Origin: Leptodontidium sp. MPI-SDFR-AT-0119
Taxonomy: Eukaryota > Ascomycota > Leotiomycetes > Helotiales > Leptodontidiaceae
DNA: 64,000 nt
Assembly: GCA_020726505.1 (NCBI GenBank)
Contig: JAHLEZ010000007.1
Span: 1,426,001-1,490,000, forward strand
Direction of reading: 5' to 3'
The stretch's first letter is position 1, and each line of letters starts with the position of its first letter. The notes under the pieces were generated by a model that was given only the letters and a program-made list of their open reading frames with translations, was not told the DNA's origin and ran no database searches. A program made the position numbers and the translations under genes. Positions 46,262-58,575 of the stretch are shown piece after piece.

Positions 46262-49200
46262 ATGGCTCGTCCTACGAAAGCTGGCACGCCGACGCCTGCG
46301 AAGGTCGCTCGAAACCTCTCATCTCAGACAACCGTTAAGAAGTCCAATGATTACACCTCCGAGGGTGTTGAGGACAACGATGTCTTCCTCCTGCCAGGAT
46401 CCGACTACCAGATCATGGTTGGTGTCACATTTTTGGCTGCGGTAGTCAGACTATTCAGAATATACCAACCCAGTAGTGTGGTATTCGACGAAGTCCAGTA
46501 CGTCCCTGCCAGGAGCAGAACTTCTGGTCAATGGCTAACGTCTGCGCAGCTTTGGTGGATTCGCATCGAAATATATTAAGGGCAAGTTCTTCATGGACGT
46601 TCACCCACCGCTCGCAAAACTACTTCTTACACTCGCTGGATGGTTGGCTGGATTCGATGGAGAGTTTGATTTCAAGGACATTGGAAAGGATTATGTTGAA
46701 CCTGGTGTGCCATACGTGGCCATGAGAATGTTGCCAGCCCTGTGCGGTATCTTCTTGGTCCCAACTATGTTCTTGACCCTGAAGGCTGTTGGATGTAGAA
46801 CTTGGACCGCAGCAATGGGTGCTTTGTTGATCGTTTTTGGTGAGCAAATTGCTTTCCGGTTTTGGGATATTGGCTAATACTCCTACAGAGAACGGTCTCC
46901 TTACCCAAGCACGATTAATCCTCCTCGACTCCCCTCTCATGATTTTCACCGCTTTCACCGGCTTGGCCTTCACATCTTTCACAAACCAACACGAGCTGGG
47001 CCCCACGAAGGCTTTCCAACCAACATGGTGGTTTTGGTTGGCCATGACTGGTCTCGGATTGGGCGCAACAGCCAGTGTCAAGTGGGTTGGTTTCCTCACA
47101 ATCGCGTGGGTCGGAGTCTTGACTATCTTGCAACTTTGGGTTCTTCTCGGAGACGTGAAGACCGTTACCCCTGTAAGTCCCGAAAGTATCCCAGACCAGG
47201 GATCTTGCTGATCATTATAGCGCATCTTTGCCAAGCATGTTGTATCGAGAGTGTTCTGCCTTATTGTTATTCCAGTCACATTCTACATGGCCATGTTTGG
47301 AATCCACTTCCTTTGCTTGGTTAACCCTGGTGATGGAGATGGATTCATGAGCTCTGAGTTCCAAGCCACGCTTAACTCCAAGGCTATGCAAGATGTCCCA
47401 GTCGATGTTGCTCTTGGTAGCCGAGTGAGCATCAGACACCACAACACTCAAGGAGGATACTTGCATTCCCACAACCTCATGTACCCCACTGGCAGCAAGC
47501 AACAACAGATCACACTCTACCCCCACAAGGACGAGAACAACGTCTGGCTCCTCGAGAACATGACCCAACCCCTTGATATCAAGGGAGAGCCAATAAACGG
47601 ATCTCTCGCTTGGGACGCTCTTAGCCCTCCTACCTTCATCAAGGATGGTGACACCGTCAAGCTTTTCCACTTGACTACTAGCCGTCGTCTTCATTCCCAC
47701 GATGTCCGACCTCCGGTCACCGAGGCTGATTGGCAAAACGAGGTTTCTGCCTACGGTTACGAAGGGTTTGAGGGTGATGCCAACGACTACTTCAGGGTTG
47801 AAATTATCAAGAAGATGTCAGATGGTGAGGCTGCCAAGCAACGCCTCCGAACGATCCAGACAAAGTTCAAGCTTGTTCATGTTATGACTGGATGTGTTCT
47901 TTTCTCCCACAAGGTCAAGCTTCCTGAATGGGCATCTGAGCAACAGGAGGTTACTTGTGCTAAGGGAGGAACTCTTCCAAACAGCGTCTGGTATGTGGAG
48001 CAGAACGAGCACCCCCTTTTGGGAGCCGACGCAGAGAAGGTCAACTACAGAAACCCTGGCTTCTTTGGCAAATTCTGGGAGTTGCAGAAGGTCATGTACC
48101 ACACCAACGCCGGACTTGTCGAATCTCACGCCTGGGACTCTCGCCCGGACTCCTGGCCAATCCTCAAGCGCGGCATCAACTTCTGGGGCAAGGACCACCG
48201 CCAAATTTACCTCATCGGCAACCCAGTTGTCTGGTGGACATCCACCTTGGCAGTTGCGGTTTATGTCATCTTCAAGGGTCTCGCTGTTCTCAGATGGCAA
48301 CGAGGCTTCAAGGATTACAACAACGTTATTTTCAAGCGTTTCGACTACGAAGTTGGCACAATGGTTTTGGCATGGGCTTTCCACTATTTCCCTTTCTACC
48401 TTCTCCAACGTCAACTATTCCTCCACCACTACTTCCCAGCGCTCTACTTCGCGGTTATTGCCCTTTGCCAGATCTACGATCATATCACTGCTCGTATCCC
48501 GGGCATCGGTCTCCGTGAGAATCCGTTGGTTGGCCGTCTTGGCATTGTTGTCTTCCTCAGTCTGACCATCGTCACTTTTGGCCTCTACTCTCCTCTCGCA
48601 TATGGTAACCCCTGGACCCAATCAGCTTGCAAACAGGTCAAGCTCTTTGACACTTGGGACTGGGACTGCAACACTTTCTTCACAGATGTAAATGATTCCC
48701 ACATCCCTCAAAGGATCCTTCCGAACCGTGGCTGACCTCCTTCCTAGTATTCCCAATACTCCGCCCAGGCTGTTAATGTCAATGCGGGTGTCCACAAGAC
48801 AGATTCGCCATTGATTCCAACCAATGCCCCAGTTGCACCTCCACCAGCTGCAGGCGAACAGAAGCCAATCGTGGAGCAAGAACGAGCAGGCATTTCCGAG
48901 GCTCCAGCAGAACCCAAGGTTTCCCCACCCCCTCTTGTTCCAGGCCAAAGCATTCTTTCTCGCGAGGAGAAGGTCGAGTACAGAGACCAGGATGGTAACC
49001 TATTGGACCCGGAGCAAGTCAAGGCTCTTGAAGGGAAAGTCAGCTTCAAGACTCGCTACGAGACCCGAACTCGCCTGGTCGACGCTCAAGGAAATGAGAT
49101 CGCTCAACCCGAAGACCCAAAACCAGTCGCCCCACCTCATCCGGATGTTGAGGGTCCCGACTCGTCTACCGTCGGCAAGCCAGAGCCAGATTCCCAAGAC

Positions 49201-49317
49201 AAGCCAGCTGCTCAACGTGAGGTCAAGGCTGATGAGAGTAAGGAGGAGAGTATCGCAAAGGCCGATACAGGTGCAGCTAAGCCAGCTAGTGAAGGCAATG
49301 AGGCAACTGCCGCGTAA
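46262..49317 (+). CDS. pmt1: Protein O-mannosyltransferase, PMT1 subfamily, 948 aa
   Basis: ER membrane enzyme that transfers mannose from dolichol-phosphate-mannose to Ser/Thr of secretory proteins; it works as a dimer with a PMT2-type partner and is needed for wall integrity. Exons 46262-46497, 46550-46839, 46889-47172, 47221-48687 and 48748-49317; introns 52, 49, 48 and 60 bp. The first luminal loop has the essential DE pair at 76-77 (VVFDEVHFGGFASKYIKG), followed by FFMDVHPPLAKLL. HFGGFAS and DIGKDY are PMT1-type rather than PMT2 or PMT4. Three MIR repeats lie at about 331-520 (SIRHHNTQGGYLHSHN, ITLYPHKDENNVWL, LFHLTTSRRLHSHD). C-terminal helices include MVLAWAFHYFPFYLLQRQLF and LHHYFPALYF. 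After the last helix there is a 190-residue hydrophilic tail (REEKVEYRDQDGNLLDPEQV) rich in Pro, Glu and Ala, typical of filamentous-fungal PMT1. Confidence 0.95.
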
Positions 49318-49669
49318 CAACATTTTTCATTTGTAAGGGGGGACGGCGAAGAGGGTTGACAAAATTTGGGGGACGCGCCTTTGTATAGTAGAGGGCATAT
49401 TATGCATCTCATTAATATGATGGCTTTACGGTCTGCTTGTAGCACATTATATCACACGTGAATACCAGGATTGACGAGATTCCGAACGAGCCCAAGTGCT
49501 AGCTACATTTCTTCCCGGTTTCTTTCTTCGATTCTCCCTCCACTGAGATGATCAAATTACAGACTTGAAGTCTGACCTTGAGAAAGTAATCATTGATAGA
49601 TACCTATCTTTATACCTTGGTAGTCAAGTCTATCCTATCATCCATTCCAATTCAAGCCCCCACAAAGCC
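49318..49669. other. Convergent 3' region, PMT1 / dienelactone hydrolase
   Basis: A 352-bp interval between two gene ends; 3' UTRs only. Confidence 0.5.
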
Positions 49670-50897
49670 TTACAAATTCGCCTTCTTCCCCGCATCAATA
49701 TGTTTCCCAAACCACCTACTCAACGTCTCATAGCCTCTCAAATACTCCTTCTTGACAGTCTCATCCTCGAGGTCAGCTCTCGCGCTCATCCAGCCATGGA
49801 TCTGCGTCCCGAACGTCTCGACATGCTTCTCAACCGTGAGAGCCTCATCGAACGTCTTGACGTCTTTGGCCTCCTCCTCCTTGGACGCGAGCATACACAT
49901 CGGGATCGTGATCTTAGCTGCGTCTTCGCCGGATATGAACGCTGGGTGGCATTGTGCTGCTACGGTCCAGGGAGTGGATGGGCCGGAGGTTAGGGAGATG
50001 ACTTTGCCGCCCCAGCAGAACTGGGTTTGTATCAGCGATTGAAAGCCCGCAAAATCGAAACGGAATTGGAATGAGAATTAAATTTGGGGAGATTGGGCAA
50101 GCGAAGAAGAAGGGGGATGCTTACACCTAATGCAGCCCATGTCTTCTTCCCGTAAGCGGCCTCGATATCAGCGAGTATCTTGGGTGCCTTCTCGACTCCC
50201 AACGCTGGACCACGGGTTGCGAACCAGCCGAAAAGAGCGGTTTTCTGCTCTTCTGTTGTGGGTGGGTACCTATCTTCTCGTTAGAACTTCGGGTTTTGGA
50301 TTTGATATAATTGTTTTCTGGTGTGGGAAGAGTGGGGGTGAGATGTGAATATGGATGTGGATGTGATTGTGAATTTGAGATTTGAGGTACTTACCATGCC
50401 AGGTCGGCAGGATTCCCCTCGAAGAAATCAGGCATGAATACTTGGTAAGCGTGTTCTGGGTCGGCGGTGGCTAGAATGTCTGCCCCTTGGAGGGTTTGTT
50501 CGTAGTAGCCAAAGATCTGCGTTAGATGGAGTCAGTACCTCAGTTTAGAATACGCAACCGTTGGCAATTCCATTGCGCCGAAACCCTTTTCAGGACATCG
50601 AGATCGTCCCAAGGTCGAAAACTTCTCTAAAGGAAGAGAAGCAGGAGCTGCGGAGATTGAAGGCTGGAATAGACGTACATCGTAGATTACGAATATAGCA
50701 TTGGTGGCCGTTGAAGGGCCGGTGGCATCTATTAAAAGCGGAGTAAATACTGAGTTATTTCTAAAGATTAGATGAGGAGTATACTTACAAGTCTTCAACC
50801 CTCCAATTGTCTCATAATTCCCTTTAAGCTCATAGCCCTTCGAGACAACAGGTGGGATGTTGCAGCATGCTTTGCTATGACCGTTGATAGATTCCAT
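49670..50897 (-). CDS. Dienelactone hydrolase family protein, 258 aa
   Basis: Cytosolic alpha/beta-hydrolase of the dienelactone hydrolase (AIM2-like) group, which cleaves lactones or esters; natural substrate unknown. Exons (minus): 50789-50897, 50679-50728, 50395-50516, 50125-50269, 49670-50020; introns 60, 162, 125 and 104 bp. The ATG at 50897 is the first true ATG; the frame upstream has only TTG. Motifs: FVIYDIFGYYEQTLQGADIL (first strand and oxyanion region), VFMPDFFEGNPADLAW, then the nucleophile elbow GFCWGGK with Cys144. His217 lies in QIHGWMSARADLED. The third triad residue, usually Asp in SKDE, reads SKEEE here, so Glu190 may take its place or the Asp may be supplied nearby. Length and order match the family. 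Confidence 0.88.
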
Positions 50898-53800
50898 TGT
50901 TACTTGGTCGTTGATTTCTGGGGATTCGAGAATCGAGCGAGGAAGCAAGTTTGGTATATGTATAGCCAGTTCGTAGTTGTTGAAGAGCCTCGTGGATGCC
51001 GAGGCGAATATATAGACAGGCGGAGGAAGTCCTGCCCGTTTAGGTAAGTCTTATTAAGCCCGTGAATGTACGGCGTAGTCATGACTGCCACCTATCAAAA
51101 GCTGCATCTCGTCTGCAAGGACAATACCACAGTGGAGGTTGTGGAGCGGCTGTGGATGTGGATGACATTTTTTACTCCTCTTGAGATAGTTGATTAGGGC
51201 CTTTGATACTTTCCTTCTTTGGGATAGTAAATCAATTCTACTTGGTGGAACTACTCGTAAACAAACATGCTTGTCTGGAAGTAAAAAAGGAGATACGTTT
51301 TAGATGGTCATCGATATGTGTAGATGCTAAAGAAATTGTGGGAGACTCAGATATGCTTCTGGTGCGTATCGTTCATACCAGCCACCCCGGTCCCCCTGGA
51401 CTCCAACCGGACTTCCCCAAAGTGGCCACTCTGTAAGCCGACATTCAATGCTTGCAGTTGCTAGTTTTTGACCAATTTCTTTTTCAACAGCTATTTTCTT
51501 ACGAAATGTCGATGGTCGCCAGGTGTGCCTGTATTTTGTTAGCTGAATTGCATTCGCTTAAGCAGAGCGTGAACTTTATTTATCGAATGGTAAACACAGC
51601 TTGTGCTTAGGTACTTATCCGACTCTGAGGGCTATACCGAATGCAGGGAGAACGTGGCAATTCCAATATCTTAGTCTTTCTAGCTACTTGAGGTGTCAAG
51701 TCGTCCGTCAATAGGGTTAATGGGTGAGAGCGATGTGATTCACGGAGACATCATAATTCAGAGCACATATCTCTCTACTCTCGAGTGACTCCCATCAGTC
51801 TATCAACTCACAATATGAAAGGAAGCAGTACTATTTGGAAACACACACTCCCTAATACGAAAGATACAGTCAAATACATCAATACCCAGGCAGGATCTAG
51901 TCCCTAGCCCAAGAACTTCAAGCCACAGTCTTGACCTTCGTTACCCATTCCTTGGTCTCACCAAAGACTCTCCCTGTGATCCCATCAGCGGCGCTTTCCT
52001 TCTATAGGATAGTATTTTCAAGTACATTTACCTAGCCAGTTTACCCACGACGAAACATGCAGTATGGATTGGTGTCTGGGCCCATCGGGGTTTCAAAATC
52101 AGCAGCTCGTATGACACGGCGATAAATTTCTGAAGTAGAGTCAGTCACTACTGTCTCCCTTGCTCCCCTCCTTCCGCTTGACCACTTTAGAAGATCAAGG
52201 GGCATACATACACATACGCTGACTTCCTTTGTAGATGTTCTTCTAACAGTACTTGCTCAATATAAAGGAAAATTGGGATAAGATAGTCGATACTAGGAAA
52301 ATAGCTGCGTACGCTCGCGATATTTACGATCGTTGCAACGACCCTCGAACGGACTTCCAGTACAGTGATCAAGGCTGGTTCGTTAGTGTTACGTGGGATT
52401 GGTGTTAAGGCCGTTAAGGCGTGCTTCGCTTTGTTCTGACGGCTGAGGGCGGGAGGGGTACTTGTGATGGGTTCGGAATGAAGTGCCAGCGGTGAGTGTT
52501 GTTTTGATTGGAGAGGTTGCAGCTTACAGGATGGTTTTTTGAGGTTATGTTGCATAAAAAGAACAGAAGAAAAATTTTCTTTGGAATGATTCGGGGCAGA
52601 TAGAGCAGCGCCTGATGTCATTCATTCTTTTCTGCTCATTGTGAAGAGCCAATGTGCGCCACCACGCTAGCATCTGTGTTGATTCTATCCCCAGCTTGGG
52701 TATGGTTAAAGAAGTCGATGTTCTTTTACTGCGGTGAAATTCAACAAGTAGAACAAAGATGCCCGAAGACTGACCGTTTTAGAAGTATTCGAGAAGCAGA
52801 TAGATGCAGAAAACAAAGAAAGCCGGCCCAAATCGGTATACAATGAAGCGAGCTACTTGACAATTCCTTGACCTCATTTGGGGGATTTTCTCCTCCTAGG
52901 TGACTGTCCTGTAATGATTAAGAAAAAGAGTCAAGGACTCGTTTTCGATTCACCGGAGACTAATTTGACCCGAAGTTGGGGGGACTGGAGATTCTTCAAA
53001 CAGGTGTTTATTTTGAGTCATTATGGACTTACTTTGCTCTATCAGTGGTGTATGTTCGGTGTATGTGAGATCAACAAACACAGATCGCCAGTGGCTACTT
53101 GCCAGCTGATGGTTCGACTGATACTGAAGGAATGACAGTTGGAAAGAGATGACAGAGATATGATTGAAACATGACTGATAGATGAGCTGGTTCTGAGTAT
53201 CCGTGTCCATGTAACAAACAGCAACTCGTACCAAGGCATCGCACCTTGTATCAAGGTTTGCCACCAAGTCTCTTTATTGTCAACGTGTACCCCCAAGCAT
53301 TCCATGGCTCACACTCACGATGGCCTTTATTGCCAAATTATTGGTACAATCTTCGCGCCTAGATGACTGATCAACGGGGTCTGCTTTCATGGCGGCAGTA
53401 TTGCTAGAATAGAAATTCTTTATTACATTCAAGCGCGTAGTCGTTTCACCTCATAAGCCAATCTATCTATCAATAGAACTCCCCTATGAGACAACTCGAC
53501 CGAGGACCAGTGGTTTTGACAGACGCCTCTCCTGCCCTCGGTTCTGGCTGGCCTGGGCGGGCGTTTATTTCACCGTCATTCGTATTTTTACCCGTGGCTA
53601 CGCCTTGAAACACGCGAGGATTGTCCTGAATGCCAGAGCCAATCATGGCTGTGGAACATGCATCCCATCGTCATAGGCGCGGCCACTAGTGCTGTCTCGA
53701 GTCCATTTCCCAGGCTTTGATCCCTGTCGCATCCATGCCCAACCCCTGCTCCTGCCGATTCTTCGGGCCACTGGCATCATTCGGTTTGCCCTCTTGCGTG

Positions 53801-54202
53801 GCTGGCCAATAGCCAAGCCAGAGCGCGAGCTGGTCATCGCATCGCCAAAGGGATTGAACTGAACAAAACCATACGGTACACAGCCCTGCGCTGCGCTGCC
53901 TTGTCTTTGTCTTGCCTTGCCCTGTCCCATGAATATATCAAAAACCTGCTATTGTTCTGCCCGCGCTCAACTTCCGTACCATACATACCATACATGCCAT
54001 ACCATACGACTCCTCGTTCAACAGCTGATGACTTAACTCCTACTTGCCTACCTCTACCTACTTCTTCTTTACTGCCTCGCTGCTTGTGAATCACCTCTAC
54101 AAGAACACCAAACGCATTCCTCAACCTTCTCTCCTCCTCTCCCCTCGATACCCCCTCTACATCAAATTCATGTCTCGATAATCACTATTTGCAGTCCGCA
54201 AA
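50898..54202. other. 3.3-kb spacer with one exon-like remnant
   Basis: Mostly A+T-rich and featureless. Two coding-like blocks lie at 51918-52129 minus (separate entry). A 144-codon minus frame at 52187-52621 is open but low-complexity. The last 300 bp before 54203 are C+T-rich and fit the promoter and 5' UTR of the channel gene, with a CATACCATA-type short repeat near 53980-54005. Confidence 0.4.
51918..52129 (-). pseudogene. Exon-like remnant, unknown protein
   Basis: One block (52045-52129) reads IYRRVIRAADFETPMGPDT and PYCMFRRG, bounded by a TTCAG acceptor and a GTAAAC donor. A second block (51918-52001) reads ESAADGITGRVFGETKEWV and TKVKTVA then stop, with a CTATAG acceptor. They look like true coding sequence, but the splice joins them out of phase and I find no start codon exon. 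Probably the tail of a lost gene. Confidence 0.3.
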
Positions 54203-57200
54203 ATGTCTACCACGACTGCAAGCGCCCCCGGGGCGACAGGCACTGATGTGTTCGGAGGGGCTCAAAATTCAGAGGGAATCAGCTTGGTAGCCTTCGTAAC
54301 AGCTCTGGCTACTTCGCTGGTCATTTTTGGCATCCAGATGCTAGCATTTATCCTGCTGAAGAACAAGCTGGCCCGCATATTGTACGCTCCTGAAACATCT
54401 ACTATAGAAACACCTGTTAACATTCTACAGCAAACCAAAGACCTACCTTGTCCCTGAACGAGAACGAACAGATCCGCCACCGAGAAGTCCCTGGGGTTGG
54501 CTGGTTGCAATATTTCGATTCACAGACCGAGAAGTCATAAACAAGTGCGGTCTCGATGCCTACTTTTTCCTGCGATACCTCCAGACCCTCCTCGTTATCT
54601 TCATACCTCTTGCCCTCGTTATACTGCCGATCCTATTACCGCTCAATTACCATGGAGGACGTGGGCCACACTATGCCAATGAGACTGCTGGCACGAGCGA
54701 AGAGGGTGTGAACGTGAAGGGGCTGGACGTGCTCGCATGGGGAAATGTTCGACCAACACACACTCAGAGATACTGGGCACATTTAATCCTAGCACTAGTG
54801 GTTATCATATGGGTCTGCGGTGTCTTCTTCTCGGAATTGCGAGTATACATCAAGGTCCGACAAGATTACTTGACGTCGGCTGAGCATCGACTGAAAGCTT
54901 CTGCAACCACGGTCTTGGTCAGCGCCATACCATCTAAGTGGTTGACCACAGAAGCTCTTGGTGGACTGTATGATGTGTTTCCAGGAGGAATTCGAAACAT
55001 TTGGATCAATCGAAATTTCGACGAATTGCTTGAAAAGATCAAGCAACGGGATGAGATTTTCCTCAAATTGGAGGGTGCAGAGACGGAACTGATTAGGCTG
55101 GCCAAGAAAGCCCAGAAAAAGCAGCTTGCAAAGGATGAGAAGTACAACGCGAAGCAGTCTCGGCAGAAGAAGACCAAGGTGGACAAACAGCAGCAATTGA
55201 AGGATGAAAACGCAAGGGCCGAGCAGTTAGCCCAAGCTGGAGGTGTGAGTACCGGGGATCCACACCAGGTACCTCATACGGTGGATGATGCGATAGATGA
55301 GGAAGAAGAGAGGGCGAGAGAGCAGGGTACAGAAAATGGTACGCATGGAAAGGAACCTGGTAGCGGGCGAAAGGGCTTCAAAATTCCTGTTATTGGAGGC
55401 GGGCTGGCTGCTGTTGGCCAAGGATTTGATGTTGTCGGTCAAGGTCTTGGGAAAGGATTAAATACAGTAGGAGATACTGTCGTGGGTGGAGCTCGGAATG
55501 TTGGAAGAGACCTCAACAACCAAGTCGAAACGACGAATGGCTTCATGAATATGGATGCAAGATCGATATCAGAAGACGACGCTTATGATCAATACGGCCG
55601 ATATCGAGGAGATCTTGCGACTCGTAGAGCTGCACCCGGACCATTTGGAGCTGGCGCTGACAACGATGCGGAAAAGCGAAGGCAACAACAAGAGGAAGAA
55701 GAGGTCTCACCAACATCTTCCAAAGCTCCAGGAATCCATGGAGGCGGTATGGGATTGCCAGGCAACAAAACTCGACAAGCAACATTCCATCACGGTGACC
55801 ACGACGGCGCAGCTGATAATGATGGCGGGCCTTGGGCATTTCTCAAGTTTTGGAAAGCTCCAGCAGGAGGTTTTGCATCACCACTACCGACTGGATACGA
55901 GGAGGGTGACGAGTTTCCATTGACTCAAAAAGATGGCGGCGGATCTGTGTCCAAGCCTAGCGGAGACGAAGAGAAGAAAGGCTTCTTACAAAAGGTCAAA
56001 TCGATTATTCCATTCCTTGGCGGCGACGACGAAAAAGAAAAGCCAGAATATCCTGTTCCATACAACGAAGAGTACATGGAAGATGCTCACGGTGCTGTAT
56101 GGGAGCGATATCTGAAGGAAAAGGATCGTCCAACTCACAAGAACCCAACAGCTGGTTGGATACCTGGCTGGTTGACTTGGATACCATTTGCAGGCAAGAA
56201 AGTTGACTCAATCTACTGGTGTAGAGGAGAACTAGCTCGTCTCAATTTGGAGATTGAGATGGATCAGAAACACCCCGAACGGTTCCCACTGATGAACTCG
56301 GCTTTCATTCAATTCAACCACCAAGTTGCTGCACACATGGCTTGTCAAGCTGTCACTCATCATGTCCCTAAGCAGATGGCCCCACGAACCGTTGAAATAT
56401 CTCCCAAGGACGTCATTTGGGACAACATGTCCATCAAATGGTGGGAGGCTTGGGTCCGAACAGCAGTCGTCTTTGGTATCGTATCTGGCATGGTGGTTCT
56501 ATGGATTTTCCCCGTCGCCTGGTCAGCCTCCTTGGCCCAGCTCGAGGCACTCGCGGACGAGTACGTTTGGCTCAATTGGCTCAACCAAATCCCCAAGAAA
56601 GTACTTCAGGCCATTCAGGGTGTGTTGCCAGCTTTGGTTCTGGCAGTCCTGTTGGCTCTAGTGCCCATGATATTGAAGTATCTGGCTGGAGTCCAAGGTG
56701 CCCAAACTGGTGTGGAGAAGCAACGAACTGTCCAGAACTACTACTTTGCGTTCTTGTTTGTGCAAGTGTTCCTGGTTGTCTCCATTTCCGGAGGTGCGGT
56801 GGCAGCACTCACAAACGTGACGGATATCACTTCGATTCCGAATACGCTTGCAACTCAGCTTCCGAAAGCCGCAAACTACTTCTTCTCGTACATGATTCTA
56901 CAAGCGCTGTCTACGAGTTCCGGAACTCTGCTTCAAATCGCTACGCTCATCATGTGGTACCTACTACCAAAGCTCTTGGACAACACAGCCAGACAGAAGT
57001 GGAAGCGAAATACAACTCTCCCCACCGTTACCTGGGGCACCTTTTTCCCAGTCTACACCAACTTCGCATGTATCGCACTGATCTACAGTGTTGTCTCTCC
57101 GATTATTGTCATATTCGCCATAATCACGTTTACGCTACTCTGGATTGCTCATCGCTACAATATGCTTTACGTGTCTAGATTCCAGCTTGACACTGGTGGA

Positions 57201-58046
57201 CTTCTTTATCCTCGGGCTATCAATCAGACTTTCACTGGACTCTATGTCATGCAACTTTGCATGTTCGGTCTTTTCCTCTTGGTTAGAGACGAGAATGACG
57301 ACCCAAGCTGTATCCCACAGGCCATCATTATGATTGTTTCTCTCGTTCTCACAGTTCTCTACCAATGCTTGCTCAATATGTCATTCGGACCTCTATTCAA
57401 CTACCTCCCAATCACATTCGAGGACGAAGCTGTTCTTCGTGACGAGGCATTTGAGAGAGCTCAAGCACGTCGTCTCGGCCTTGAGGAGACCGGGGAGGAT
57501 GAGGAAGTTGCCAGCATTCCTCAGCACGATGGGGCTATAGAGATGTCCAACATCAACTCGGGGAGCAAATTCTCGAAGTTCAATCCTGTGAACATCGCCC
57601 AAGGAGCTGGGAGCTGGGCAGCCAAATCCGGCCGTCAAATTAGAGCCAAGACGATGGGTAACAGTACCGGCAACGATGGAGCTCAAGAACATGTTTCTCC
57701 ACACCCCCATCGCCGCAAGCGTCACCGCGACATCGAAGCACAGATGAAGATTGCCGATGCTCTTTACGGAGGCTACAACGACGAAATCGAAGACCTGACA
57801 CCAGATGAGAGAGATGTGCTCGTCAGACACGCTTTCCAACATTATGCCCTCCGGGCCAGGAGACCTACAGTTTGGATCCCCAGAGACGATATTGGAGTCA
57901 GTGATGACGAAGTGAAGCGAACGCGAGAGTTTGCCGGGAACAATATCTGGATCAGCAATGTTGGCGCGGCGCTGGATGGGAAATCTAGAGTGGTGTATGG
58001 GAGGAACCCTCCTGATTTCTCGGAGGTTGATCTGATTAACTTGTGA
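54203..58046 (+). CDS. CSC1/OSCA-type (DUF221) membrane channel, 1264 aa
   Basis: Multi-pass protein of the CSC1/OSCA/TMEM63 superfamily, osmotically or mechanically gated cation channels; the yeast relatives include Csc1, Rsn1 and Phm7. Two exons: 54203-54381 and 54431-58046, intron 49 bp. N-terminal helix EGISLVAFVTALATSLVIFG, then the linker KPKTYLVPERERT, helices around FFLRYLQTLLVIFIPLALVI and LILALVVIIWVCGVFFSEL. The cytosolic domain follows, with TTVLVSAIPSKWLTTEALGG and the Arg/Asn element NIWINRNFDELL. About 300 residues (roughly 285-600) are a charged, Gln/Gly-rich insertion with repeated GLGKGLNTVGD-like elements. The pore region follows: MACQAVTHHVPKQM, ISPKDVIWDNMSIKWWEAWV, ALLALVPMILKYLAGVQG, and YYFAFLFVQVFLVVSISGG. 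A cytosolic tail of about 230 residues ends SEVDLINL. The long insertion marks the large ascomycete subgroup. Confidence 0.9.
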
Positions 58047-58575
58047 TTGGTCAGGTTGAGTTGGATAGTGAGAGGTGGCACTTTTTGGGTGGATTGTACA
58101 AAGGAGAGGATGGTGGGTTTGAATTTAGCGGCATGGCGTTGGTTTAGGGGGCATTGCATTTGGATTTGCTTTGCATCCTGTCGTTTGCGGTGTGGTTACC
58201 ACGGTACATACACGCATGGATGGGCATTAGATACCAGCGGGATCCAGCATCTCAGCATAGAAACGAGTAAAATCAAGACTTCAAAAACTTAATTCTAAGT
58301 GTAGCCTCATGTCAAGAGTGAATTCGGCAAAGAGAACCTTGTATTCTTCCGCTTTCAAAGAGATTTTTGAAACGTTGTCGGATTCTACTATTCATTACCT
58401 GTCATTCACAGTTCACTTGCGTTCAACTACATGAGGCTGATGTCTTGCATAATGATTTTTCTACAAACCGACGAAGTCGAATTCTTTACACTCCACTATC
58501 GTAACAAAATAATCATTTATCCCTTCCAATAACTCCTGTTCCATTGGTATACCCATTTCCCCATCCCAAGTGACA
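58047..58575. other. Convergent 3' region, channel / Sos7
   Basis: A 529-bp interval between two gene ends; nothing further recognised. Confidence 0.5.
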
